Of a DNA stretch of 64,000 bases, positions 36,010 through 43,737 are shown one piece after another. Numbering within the stretch: the stretch's first letter is position 1; every line of letters starts with the position of its first letter. The notes beneath the pieces were generated by a model. That model was not told the DNA's origin. It saw only the letters and a list, made by a program, of their open reading frames with translations, and did no database searches. Location of the stretch: positions 682,001-746,000 of the forward strand of contig NZ_PYMH01000001.1 in NCBI RefSeq assembly GCF_003025555.1, read 5' to 3'. The position numbers were made by a program, and so were the translations under genes. This DNA is from Photobacterium lutimaris. GTDB lineage: Bacteria > Pseudomonadota > Gammaproteobacteria > Enterobacterales > Vibrionaceae.

Positions 36010-36780
36010 CTAAATGCGTACATTTACACGGCTAGTATCAGTGCCTTTAATGATGGTGACACTCTCTGTGGTTTTTCTATATACCCTTGGTTTTTCTTCA
36101 GGATCATTAGGGTTACGAAGGGAGAGTTGTAACTCGCCTTTCGATTTGGCCGTAATTAATGATTCCACTTGTTTGGGTGTCAGTTCTAACGTGACGGCTC
36201 GAACAATGATGGGTTTAGACTCATCTGTTCTTGCTGTCTGGTCAACGGCTAGGATCTTTACTTTTTTAAGTACAGTTTGTGCTCTGCTTACTTTTTGTTG
36301 TGCATAGATAACATCGACAAAATCACCGGGTAAGAGAAAACCGGCCACACCGATAACGTCATTGACCCGAATGGTTACTGCGCGCATGTTCGGTGAAATC
36401 AATGCTGCCAGCGTAGTTCCTTCGCCGGGAGAAACCAGCCGTTCATTACGTAAAATATCTCCGGAGAAGATTTCATTTCGGGCAAGTTTACCAATCACAT
36501 CTGATATCTGCGGGTAACCCGTATTTTTAACTAACTCTTCTGGATAATATTCAAGTTTGAGGTGTTTAGCTTCAAGTGGTGTACCTAAAGGGATGTTTTG
36601 TAATGCAACCACGCGTGCAACCCTTGGTTCTTCTTTTATCACCTCAATTGTTTCAGGTTCAACGGCCACTGGTGTAATGGCCGCTTGTTTTTTCTCAATC
36701 CAGTTGTTGGCAAGCAGCAGTGCGCCAAATCCCATACAAACAGATACGGAGAGCATTAGTAGGATTTTACCTTTACTCAT
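36010..36780 (-). CDS. rcpC: RcpC/CpaB pilus assembly protein
   Basis: Periplasmic, membrane-anchored protein of 256 residues. One N-terminal helix is followed by the SAF domain (VVALQNIPLGTPLEAKHLKLEYYPEELVKNTGY) with the FLLPGDFVDVIYAQ and LTPKQVESLITAKSKGELQLSLRNP segments typical of RcpC/CpaB. SAF domains may bind peptidoglycan-like ligands, and the protein supports the secretin. It overlaps the AAA ATPase gene by 8 bases. Confidence 0.92.
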   Translation of the reverse strand: MSKGKILLMLSVSVCMGFGALLLANNWIEKKQAAITPVAVEPETIEVIKEEPRVARVVALQNIPLGTPLEAKHLKLEYYPEELVKNTGYPQISDVIGKLARNEIFSGDILRNERLVSPGEGTTLAALISPNMRAVTIRVNDVIGVAGFLLPGDFVDVIYAQQKVSRAQTVLKKVKILAVDQTARTDESKPIIVRAVTLELTPKQVESLITAKSKGELQLSLRNPNDPEEKPRVYRKTTESVTIIKGTDTSRVNVRI

Positions 36781-38092
36781 AGGACGTTACCTCTTCTTGC
36801 TCATCATTGACAAAATAGCACTCCCAGACCGTTTGTATTAGCTCCGGGGTGATAATAGGTTGCTGTTGATGAAAATTAATTTGATTGCTGCACATGGCAA
36901 CTAAGTCGCGGGGATAGCAAGGAAGCAGTGGCACATTACAAGGGCGATGAAGGCTGTAAAATACGTAATCGAGCGTTTTGGGATGCGATTCAAGACCGTG
37001 TTTTTGGCATTGTTCGTGCCAAAGGGTTGTGTAGTTTTCTTCTGAAATAGGCCCAAAGTTGATTTTATACCCAATTCGCCTCAAGAATGCATCGTCTGCA
37101 AGCTTGGCAGGATGTATGTTTGATGAAAACACCAATACCTGTTCAAAAGGAATTTCAAAGTGGTCTCCTGAACTGAGAGATAAATAATCGATTTTTTCTT
37201 CGAGAGGAATAATCCAGCGGTTTAAAATGGCATCCACAGAGACCTTCTGCCGACCCAAGTCATCAATCAGTAAGATACCATTATTGGCTTTCATTTGTAG
37301 TGGCGCCCGATTCACTTGATGTGTTGGATCTTTAGTTACTTCAAGCATGTCGCTGGTAAGTTCGCCACCGACGACTACCTCTGGCCGTTGACATAAAACC
37401 AATCGATTATCATAGCCATTATTGAGAAGTAATGTGTTCTGTTGAGCTTTGACAGGGTTGTGGATTATAGGATCAAACACCTGAATAATTTGACTACCCA
37501 CACTAACGGCATAAGGAATGTACACGGGCGTATCAAATAATCGAACTAAGCGGCGTGATACATAGGTTTTTCCTGTACCAGGTAGACCGTAAATGAAAAT
37601 AGCACGGCCAGAATTCAAAGCAGGCCCAACGGTGCCTACAATATTGTCGGGTAAAATGAGATCGTTTAGGCCGTTTCTTAGAATTTCTGGGGTTATCTGT
37701 ACATCTTTAGTCGTTTGACTTAGGACCAGTTGATTATAGTGTTCAATTGAAATAGGGGCAGGCCCGAGATAGCCATCACGTTGAAGTTCATAGTGTGCAA
37801 TATTGCGGCCCTTGATGGTTAGTCCATACCGTAGGCTTGATGAAAAGCGCCCATCAGATCGCACTTCTACAAGCGCTTCTGCTTTTTGTTTTTGCAAGAT
37901 TGAATCAATAATATTACCTGAAAGGCCAATGGTTTTTGCTAGGGTAGCTACATCCGCATCAGTGATTTGAGACAGATGTTTCAGGATCAGAGTTTCTAGT
38001 TGACGAGCAGGAATTCCCATTTGTTCTATTGACTTGGGCTTACTTGCAATGCTATCAATTGGATTACTTTGTGTTGATTGCATCATTGACAT
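36773..38092 (-). CDS. MoxR-like AAA ATPase within the Tad operon
   Basis: A cytoplasmic AAA protein of 439 residues. The N-terminal 110 residues include a likely winged helix (QLETLILKHLSQITDADVATLAKTIGL). Walker A is YGLPGTGKTY (168-177), Walker B is ILLIDDLG (273-280), and a sensor-like VLVFSSNIHP follows. The central segment lacks a resemblance to TadA or TadZ. It is coupled to rcpC by an 8-base overlap and lies 22 bases after the peptidase gene, so it is part of the operon. AAA ATPases of this type act as remodelling or regulatory motors; a role in pilus assembly is inferred. This gene is not part of the canonical Tad set. Confidence 0.82.
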   Translation of the reverse strand: MSMMQSTQSNPIDSIASKPKSIEQMGIPARQLETLILKHLSQITDADVATLAKTIGLSGNIIDSILQKQKAEALVEVRSDGRFSSSLRYGLTIKGRNIAHYELQRDGYLGPAPISIEHYNQLVLSQTTKDVQITPEILRNGLNDLILPDNIVGTVGPALNSGRAIFIYGLPGTGKTYVSRRLVRLFDTPVYIPYAVSVGSQIIQVFDPIIHNPVKAQQNTLLLNNGYDNRLVLCQRPEVVVGGELTSDMLEVTKDPTHQVNRAPLQMKANNGILLIDDLGRQKVSVDAILNRWIIPLEEKIDYLSLSSGDHFEIPFEQVLVFSSNIHPAKLADDAFLRRIGYKINFGPISEENYTTLWHEQCQKHGLESHPKTLDYVFYSLHRPCNVPLLPCYPRDLVAMCSNQINFHQQQPIITPELIQTVWECYFVNDEQEEVTSYE

Positions 38093-38114
38093 GTTAAGTA
38101 CTCCCAGTAATTAA

Positions 38115-38621
38115 TCAGAACAAATAGAACTCGCAATATGCAGTGGCTAACAGAATGGCACCGCCCATCGGGACAGCGCCGGCAGCAACGGTGTTTGATT
38201 CTGGTTTCAAGTAAAACCCTAGCCGAAATGAGTCATACCAACGAGATAGCATTGGGTATAACTCGCCGTAGCAAGCGAGCCTGCTTGCAGATAACAACCC
38301 AGAAAATGCTATTGAAAACGCAATTAGAAGGAAAATATCTACCGGACCGTAAATTATGCCCAGAGATGCCAATAATTTAGCATCTCCGGCACCAAAAAGG
38401 CCTTTAATATGTAGGAAAATACATGTCATAAAACCAACAAGTAAACCTAATATGGCATCGGCCAATGACAGGTTAGAAATAAAACCCAATCCAAAAACAT
38501 TTAGGACAGTTTGAGATATTCCAATCAATAAGATAGCTAGGACGCAATAATTTGGTATTTTATTGTGTACAACATCATAAAGAGCGGAATAAAACAGTAT
38601 TGTTGTAATTGGAATGTCCAT
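38115..38621 (-). CDS. tadV: Prepilin peptidase (TadV/CpaA)
   Basis: Inner-membrane aspartic peptidase of 168 residues that processes the Flp prepilin and TadE/TadF. The catalytic aspartates are in YDVVHNKIPN and in the GLFGAGDAKLL motif. Several hydrophobic helices are visible and there is no N-methylation domain, as in TadV. It starts 8 bases after the flp gene. Confidence 0.92.
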   Translation of the reverse strand: MDIPITTILFYSALYDVVHNKIPNYCVLAILLIGISQTVLNVFGLGFISNLSLADAILGLLVGFMTCIFLHIKGLFGAGDAKLLASLGIIYGPVDIFLLIAFSIAFSGLLSASRLACYGELYPMLSRWYDSFRLGFYLKPESNTVAAGAVPMGGAILLATAYCEFYLF

Positions 38622-38629
38622 AACTTCTA

Positions 38630-38839
38630 CTATTTTGTAGCGGTATATGTGTTAGCTTGATTTTGTGTGTCAAGTTCACCGCCGACACCCGTAATGGATT
38701 TATTAACTTCAGTGCCAAGATAGTCGAAAGCGGCTACTACACCTGCAGCTACTAGAGCACCAGCTACTGCATATTCAACCGTCGTCAATCCTTCTTCGTC
38801 ATGATAAAAATCAACTAGGAATTGTTTAAATGACTTCAT
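38630..38839 (-). CDS. flp: Flp-type major pilin
   Basis: Pilin of 69 residues. The leader ends at Gly18 with the Flp motif GLTTVEYAVAGALVAAGVVA: cleavage after Gly, Glu5 and Tyr6 of the mature pilin and the hydrophobic helix. The mature part of about 51 residues ends in a short polar tail (NTYTATK). First gene of the operon with GGGAG before the ATG. Only one flp copy is visible, while some loci carry several. Confidence 0.93.
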   Translation of the reverse strand: MKSFKQFLVDFYHDEEGLTTVEYAVAGALVAAGVVAAFDYLGTEVNKSITGVGGELDTQNQANTYTATK

Positions 38840-39124
38840 GGTGTAACTCCCTGATACAAAGTGATTGTCAAATTTTTGTCTACCGACACTGTAAATTTAG
38901 TAAGTAGGTTCAGAAAATCAAAAATATATTTACTTTTTTTTGTGGTATTTTTTTAATCTTATGGTAGAAGCATTTTAAGCCATTGAAAGTATTTAGGTTG
39001 TTGAGGTTTTTAATACCGGATGATGTCTCATTTTTGATTCTTTTTGTTGTTTTTACTTACTGCCTTGCAAATTGTACAGTATTTGTCTAGTTGCTATTAA
39101 TATTTATGTTTAAACGAGGTGGGA
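38840..39124. other. AT-rich upstream region of the Tad operon
   Basis: About 285 bases without a gene, containing long A/T runs near 38920-38960. It should carry the flp promoter. No clear -35/-10 pair or regulator site was recognised. Confidence 0.5.
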
Positions 39125-39646
39125 TTATTGATGGGGTGGGTATTCTTTAAACATTTCATTGATTTGGGTATCAATGAATGTTTTTCGAGATGATGGGGTC
39201 ATGGTTTCGGTGAGCTTACGTTGAGAGGTGGACCGCCAAATAATATTGTTAGTTTTTGTGTCAATGAGTTCAACAATCATTTTACCGTATCTTAATTCTT
39301 TGATTTGAGTTGGCGTTGAATAAGCAACGCCGACACTGCGATGTCTATACCCAAATCCAAAAGTTGTACCGTAGCTTTGAAAATCACTTTGTTCGATAAT
39401 CGAGTGTCTAACTAATAAGTCACCATTTTTCTCCACGCCGGTGAGACCTTTAGTATACAGTTGGGTGGTAATCGCATTTTTAATTCTGTTATCGTCTAAG
39501 GTTGTTACTTGTGTTGTTGAAAAGGGAGCAAATTCATAGGTTTTATAGTTTTTGTAATTTACAGCAGAGTTATAATCAGTCACAACATCTTTCGTGCATG
39601 CTGATAGGAGTAGAATAAAAAGTAAGTATCTTAAATGCTTAACCAT
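39125..39646 (-). CDS. DUF4136 lipoprotein
   Basis: Outer-envelope lipoprotein of 173 residues. The signal peptide ends in LLLSAC with the lipidated Cys. The mature part begins TDYNSAVNYKNYKTYEFAP, a characteristic DUF4136 opening, and includes KNAITTQLYTKGLTGVEKNGDLLVRHSI and the GYRHRSVGVAYSTPT strand, as well as KMIVELIDTKTNNIIWRST. Function of the family is unknown. It lies upstream of the Tad operon on the same strand but 285 bases away, so it is probably separate. Confidence 0.82.
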   Translation of the reverse strand: MVKHLRYLLFILLLSACTKDVVTDYNSAVNYKNYKTYEFAPFSTTQVTTLDDNRIKNAITTQLYTKGLTGVEKNGDLLVRHSIIEQSDFQSYGTTFGFGYRHRSVGVAYSTPTQIKELRYGKMIVELIDTKTNNIIWRSTSQRKLTETMTPSSRKTFIDTQINEMFKEYPPHQ

Positions 39647-39693
39647 GTTAACACCTACATAATTAGAGTTATAAATTGCTGAAAGAATGATAT

Positions 39694-39891
39694 CTATTGT
39701 TCGCTAATGATGACGCCATCGTTGAACTCAACAGAAAGAGGTGAGATTTTTTTTAATCTATTTTGGAGTTGACAACTATGAGGGAACTGGCAGTAAATCT
39801 CGTACTCTTTGTGTAAGCCATTGTCTAGAAAAGCATCCAGCACTTCTGTTGTGTCAGCGATTAATAATCTTGAATGAGGCTCTAAGTACAT
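39694..39891 (-). CDS. Small hypothetical protein, 65 residues
   Basis: Not recognised. The ATG at 39891 has a weak GAGAG element upstream. The product begins MYLEPHSRLLIADTTEV, is soluble, has two cysteines (IYCQFPHSCQ) and no signal peptide. It would read toward the DUF4136 gene, 47 bases away. The coding evidence is limited to frame length and a plausible start. Confidence 0.35.
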   Translation of the reverse strand: MYLEPHSRLLIADTTEVLDAFLDNGLHKEYEIYCQFPHSCQLQNRLKKISPLSVEFNDGVIISEQ

Positions 39892-40138
39892 ATCTGACTC
39901 TCATCATATTTTTGACGTTATTCGTTCAAGCATAGCTTAGTGAAATGTATTTGAGCATTGAGGAGACACCGGAAAATCAGTGTAGCCCTTAGCCCAATAA
40001 CGATCAGGTCTTTCCCATCAAGATTTATTCGCTGCAATTGAGATAGAGGTAAATGCAAATCCTCACTATGCTTTATAAACAGATTAAAGACTTAACCTAC
40101 TGACAATTAACGTTTCAATGTTAAGTAAAGGTGAGGAT

Positions 40139-40630
40139 ATGGGCAAAATAGGTATGGCACTGATTGGTTGTATGTTAGTGAGTGCCTGTAGTGGCCAGCG
40201 ACATTTAAAACCCTCCGTTGATGAAAGCAAAGATATCGCGAGCCTTTCTTCGCAATATGTTAACGCAACGCGAGGAGGCGGATGGGACTTTACTTCACTG
40301 ATCCCCGGAAAGGTTTATCACCCGCGTGATGGTTACATTCATTATCAGCGTTTATGGTGCTTGGACGAAGGTAAAGGGTCAATAGAAGGCTTCCGGAGGT
40401 TTATCGCTGACGTTTGTGATAGTAAAGGCGGTGAGATGGCTGAAGACTGGTGTATCTCTGGTAGCCATACATACCCTTTATTCAAGGCAACGATAGAGCC
40501 AACAGGGACCAAGTGTACTGGCGGGGATGTCGCAGCAAGTGTGGATACCATTGAGCCTATTTCATCTTCGACGGCGTTTGAGTGGCGATTAATTGCGGAG
40601 AAAAAAGGCTTTGAGCCAGTCATAAAATGA
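40139..40630 (+). CDS. Lipoprotein of unknown function
   Basis: A 163-residue lipoprotein. The signal peptide MGKIGMALIGCMLVSAC ends in the lipobox LVSAC with Cys17. The ATG at 40139 is chosen because GGTGAGGA lies just upstream and the signal peptide begins there; an ATG at 40118 is in frame. The mature part has five cysteines (YQRLWCLDEG, ADVCDS, EDWCISGS and GTKCTGG), suggesting disulfides. No family is recognised. Monocistronic, 78 bases before the enoyl-CoA hydratase. Confidence 0.75.
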   Translation: MGKIGMALIGCMLVSACSGQRHLKPSVDESKDIASLSSQYVNATRGGGWDFTSLIPGKVYHPRDGYIHYQRLWCLDEGKGSIEGFRRFIADVCDSKGGEMAEDWCISGSHTYPLFKATIEPTGTKCTGGDVAASVDTIEPISSSTAFEWRLIAEKKGFEPVIK

Positions 40631-40707
40631 ACCACTAATGAGGTGCTTTGTTGAATTTGTGTTAATGTTCATGGTGTAACTGGACAGACCACATTAAAGG
40701 AGTGCTT

Positions 40708-41514
40708 ATGTCATGGACACGTTTGCTAGTTGAAGAAGAAAACGGCGTTGTCACTGTTGTGCTAAATAGACCTGATAAGTGTAATGCGTTGGATATGCCG
40801 CTTTTCCGCGAGCTTGACAAGGTGAGCCGTGATCTTCGTAAGCGAAAAGATATTCGAGCTGTTATTGTTCGTGGGGCTGGCGGCAATTTCAGTAGTGGGC
40901 TTGACGTCAAAAGTGTCGTGACATCGCGGTCGAATGCGCTCTCTTTGCTGGCTAAATGGTTACCTGGCAATGCGAATATGGCCCAGCGAGTATCGAGAAA
41001 TTGGCGGAAAATACCTTGCCCTGTGATTGCTGTTTTAGAAGGTAAATGCTGGGGTGGGGGGATGCAGATAGTCTTGGGGGCCGACTTTCGTATCGCATCG
41101 CCAGATGCTGAGCTCTCAATTATGGAAATACGCTGGGGATTGATGCCAGATATGGCCGGTTTGTTGTCACTTCGTGAAGTGGTACCGAAGGATGTGGCAA
41201 TGCGATTGACGATGACGGGTGAAATCTTGGAAGCTGATGAGGCTAATGCACTGAATCTGATCAGCGAAGTGGTAGAAGAGCCGATGGTTCGAGCGCATGC
41301 TTTGTGTCAGTCAATTATCAATGGCTCACCCGATGCCATTGCTGCAGTTAAATTGACAACAAATCGTTGCTGGCACAGCTCTGAGCGTCGTTTGTTAGCC
41401 AGTGAAACCTTAAACCAAATTAGACTCCTTTGTGGTAAAAACTTCACTATTGCGGGTAAGCGTCAGCGCAAAAAGGTCGAGATTGACTACAAATCAAGGC
41501 AGTCATTTTGGTAG
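40708..41514 (+). CDS. Enoyl-CoA hydratase/isomerase family protein
   Basis: Crotonase-fold enzyme of 268 residues. It opens with VVLNRPDKCNALDMPLFRELD, and the oxyanion-hole loops are RGAGGNFSSGLDVKS and GKCWGGGMQIVLGADFRIASPDAELSIMEIRWGLMPD. The catalytic glutamate region is present in MEIRWG. It could act in fatty-acid or other CoA-ester metabolism; substrate not defined. The ATG at 40708 has AAGGAG 6 bases upstream. A rhomboid gene follows 40 bases later in the same direction. Confidence 0.87.
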   Translation: MSWTRLLVEEENGVVTVVLNRPDKCNALDMPLFRELDKVSRDLRKRKDIRAVIVRGAGGNFSSGLDVKSVVTSRSNALSLLAKWLPGNANMAQRVSRNWRKIPCPVIAVLEGKCWGGGMQIVLGADFRIASPDAELSIMEIRWGLMPDMAGLLSLREVVPKDVAMRLTMTGEILEADEANALNLISEVVEEPMVRAHALCQSIINGSPDAIAAVKLTTNRCWHSSERRLLASETLNQIRLLCGKNFTIAGKRQRKKVEIDYKSRQSFW

Positions 41515-41554
41515 TATGTCTTTTACGGTAGATCATATTTAATGGTTGTAAAAC

Positions 41555-42139
41555 ATGAAGCTGGATCAGAAAGATAGAGACTCACTAACGTTTATTGCGA
41601 CTGTTGTGGTGCTAATCACGATTGTCCATATTTTGAACGTGATTACGGCTGGCTATCTTTCTGACTTTGGCTTGTTACCTCGTCACTTTACGGGGTTTAC
41701 TGGTATTGTTGCCTATCCGTTTCTCCATGGCTCATGGGGACACCTAATTAGTAATATCCTTTCTTTTTCTGTATTGGCTTTTCTTGTTTCCCGAACAGGA
41801 TTAGCGCGCTTGATCGCTATCTTTATGATGAGCTGGGTGGGCAGTGGGTTAGGTGTCTGGTTTTTTGGCCGAATGCATTACCATATTGGTTTGAGTGGCA
41901 TCATTTATGGTCTGTGGGCCTATTTATTGATATATGCCATTATGTATCGCAGCGTAAAATCGATTGCGATTGCTATTTTAGTAATGTTTTTCTACGGCTC
42001 TATGATTTGGGGATTTCTACCGACACGAGAGTGGATCAGTTATGAAAGCCATTTATTCGGAGCGATATCAGGGGGGATCGCAGGATATCTTTATGCTCGG
42101 CGCGATAGAGGAGGGAGGAATAATGTTAGTGACGTTTAA
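41555..42139 (+). CDS. Rhomboid-family intramembrane serine protease
   Basis: Inner-membrane protease of 194 residues with about six hydrophobic segments. The loop HGSWGHLISNI, catalytic Ser114 in HIGLSGIIYG and catalytic His166 in ESHLFGAISGG define the rhomboid dyad. It is shorter at the N-terminus than GlpG and lacks its cytoplasmic domain. Its substrate is unknown. The next gene (DUF1840) starts inside its last 17 bases, so they are translated together. Confidence 0.92.
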   Translation: MKLDQKDRDSLTFIATVVVLITIVHILNVITAGYLSDFGLLPRHFTGFTGIVAYPFLHGSWGHLISNILSFSVLAFLVSRTGLARLIAIFMMSWVGSGLGVWFFGRMHYHIGLSGIIYGLWAYLLIYAIMYRSVKSIAIAILVMFFYGSMIWGFLPTREWISYESHLFGAISGGIAGYLYARRDRGGRNNVSDV

Positions 42140-42461
42140 GTGTAAGGTGCATGGAAATGTAGTGATGTTTGGTGACATTGCGAAACAGTTACTGAAGTTC
42201 ATGGGATATTGCGAAAATATTCCAGGTGCGCTGGATCCAAAAGATATTGACGATGCGTTATTTAAGCTTACCGCAGAAATAAATCGACTGCGTCAGCTAG
42301 AGGTTCAGGCTTCGGATGCTGAAGCGGTTGATGTCGATGATGTGGCAGATCTTGATATGGAGCCAGTAGTGGGTCTTCATACACGGGCTACTCCATTGAT
42401 CGAAATGCTACAAGCGGCGAAAGCGGCAAATTGCCATGTGATGTGGCAAGAAGGGTGTTGA
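42123..42461 (+). CDS. DUF1840 protein
   Basis: A cytoplasmic 112-residue protein. It begins MLVTFKCKVHGNVVMFGDIA and has KQLLKFMGYCENIPGALDPKDIDDALFKLTAEI, which fits DUF1840 as I know it. The true start is the ATG at 42123 with GGAGGGAGG upstream, inside the rhomboid 3' end; a longer frame opening at 42042 is an artefact. Function unknown. Convergent with the DJ-1 gene, 9 bases between stops, with no visible terminator. Confidence 0.82.
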   Translation: MLVTFKCKVHGNVVMFGDIAKQLLKFMGYCENIPGALDPKDIDDALFKLTAEINRLRQLEVQASDAEAVDVDDVADLDMEPVVGLHTRATPLIEMLQAAKAANCHVMWQEGC

Positions 42462-42470
42462 GTTTATATT

Positions 42471-43118
42471 TTATTCTACGATGTGAAGCGGTGCGAATGG
42501 GTCGTCTTCAGAATCATTGATCCAAAGATATTCCATTGTAATAGCCAGTTTTCTGGCTGTTTCTTCATTGATGTAAGTTTCAATCACAGCAATGAACATA
42601 TCCAAGCATGCAGTTTGGCCTGATGAGGTAAACACGCGTTGATCTTGAGTCCAACGTGCGACAGGTTCCCAATTAACCTGTTTTCCAAATTGAGTAACCC
42701 AGTGATAATGCTGTTTGTTAGTGGTTGCTGTATGGCCTTTAAGTAGTCCAGCCTGTGCCAACAGGGCTGAGCCAAGGCATGATGAGCAAAGCAGAGTGTC
42801 GTGGCGATTTTGTTTCGTTAGCCATTCCAGCAATTGTTCATCATTGATGACTTTTTCTATACCGTTGCCGCCAGGTACATAGAGGATGTCATAAGCCAGC
42901 AACGCCTGATAGCTCAGGTCTACATTGAGTGGGATACCTTGTTGGCTTGTCATCATCTCACCGTTATCCGAGAGCAGCAGAATCTCGAATTTTTCAGGTA
43001 AAGCATCGAACAGTGAAATAGCCGCTGAGACCTGAAGCAAATCAAAGCCTTCAAATAACAAAATCGCTAATGTATCGCGAGAGGGTACATCCGGTTGTTG
43101 ATGTTCTGACATAGACAT
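42471..43118 (-). CDS. DJ-1/PfpI-family protein (isonitrile hydratase-like)
   Basis: A cytoplasmic 215-residue protein of the class I glutamine amidotransferase-like fold. The strand LAILLFEGFDLLQVSAAISLF opens the domain. The nucleophile is the Cys in the LCSSCLGSALLAQAGLLKG elbow (second Cys aligned with the family VCTG cysteine), followed by ATTNKQHYHWV. Members include isocyanide hydratases and AraC-fused sensors; here there is no HTH domain. Substrate unknown. Monocistronic. Confidence 0.83.
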   Translation of the reverse strand: MSMSEHQQPDVPSRDTLAILLFEGFDLLQVSAAISLFDALPEKFEILLLSDNGEMMTSQQGIPLNVDLSYQALLAYDILYVPGGNGIEKVINDEQLLEWLTKQNRHDTLLCSSCLGSALLAQAGLLKGHTATTNKQHYHWVTQFGKQVNWEPVARWTQDQRVFTSSGQTACLDMFIAVIETYINEETARKLAITMEYLWINDSEDDPFAPLHIVE

Positions 43119-43243
43119 ATAGGGAATTTGGGTTGCCTTAACCTAAGCGTAGCTTTGAGTTTTGCCGGAAGTGTTCGCAAGATTGCGTATCCGGCATGAT
43201 CATTGAGTGTGTTAGCTTATATAGAGATCTATACGTTGCTGAA

Positions 43244-43594
43244 TTACCCCAACTCAGGCGCATCAAAGTCTACTGGCTCATCACTATAAATACACACATT
43301 CCACTTTTCAGCCGCACCGCTTTCTGCCTCGCAATGAGCGGCAAAGAAAGCTTGAATTTCTTTTCTTTGGCAGTGCGCTTCGAACGCTGCCATATCTGAC
43401 CAGATTTCATTGAAGGCAATAGGAAAAGATTCACCCTCTGCAAAAGGACTTTTTACTTGTCGGGTAACGATATATTGAAGACATCCATCCTCACGCAGTG
43501 TATTGGGTTCGAGAGCTTGTAGAACAGCAAATAACTCTTGCTCTCGACCTTCTTTCGGCAAAAACTGGGCAATACAATAAACTTTCTTTGACAT
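43244..43594 (-). CDS. ABM-domain monooxygenase (YgiN-like quinol monooxygenase family)
   Basis: A small dimeric alpha/beta-barrel protein of 116 residues. The ABM domain shows VYCIAQFLPKEGREQELFAVLQAL, TLREDGCLQYIVTRQ and FNEIWSDMAAFEAHCQ, typical of antibiotic-biosynthesis monooxygenase-like proteins. It likely oxidises or detoxifies a quinol or a reactive compound; the substrate is not known. AAGGAAA precedes the ATG. Separate from the DJ-1 gene on the same strand by 125 bases. Confidence 0.82.
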   Translation of the reverse strand: MSKKVYCIAQFLPKEGREQELFAVLQALEPNTLREDGCLQYIVTRQVKSPFAEGESFPIAFNEIWSDMAAFEAHCQRKEIQAFFAAHCEAESGAAEKWNVCIYSDEPVDFDAPELG

Positions 43595-43692
43595 GGGATT
43601 TCCTTATTTGGATTTAATCCTAATTCATACAGTGGCATATGATTGATATGTCAAATTTAGTGGTATTGGAGCCATATGTCTACAGGAAGTTA

Positions 43693-43716
43693 AAGCCCCT
43701 CGCTGTGGAGGGGCTT
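43693..43716 (-). terminator. Rho-independent terminator of cpdB
   Basis: Perfect stem AAGCCCCTC (43693-43701) and GAGGGGCTT (43708-43716), six-base loop. A short T-containing tail follows on the minus strand. Confidence 0.75.
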
Positions 43717-43737
43717 GATGCTTAGTGGGATAAAGCG

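Noticed and set aside
26314..38839. Type IVa pilus or type II secretion system
   Set aside because: TadA, TadZ, TadV, RcpA and Flp features are specific to the Tad branch, and type IVa genes such as pilT or pilQ are absent.
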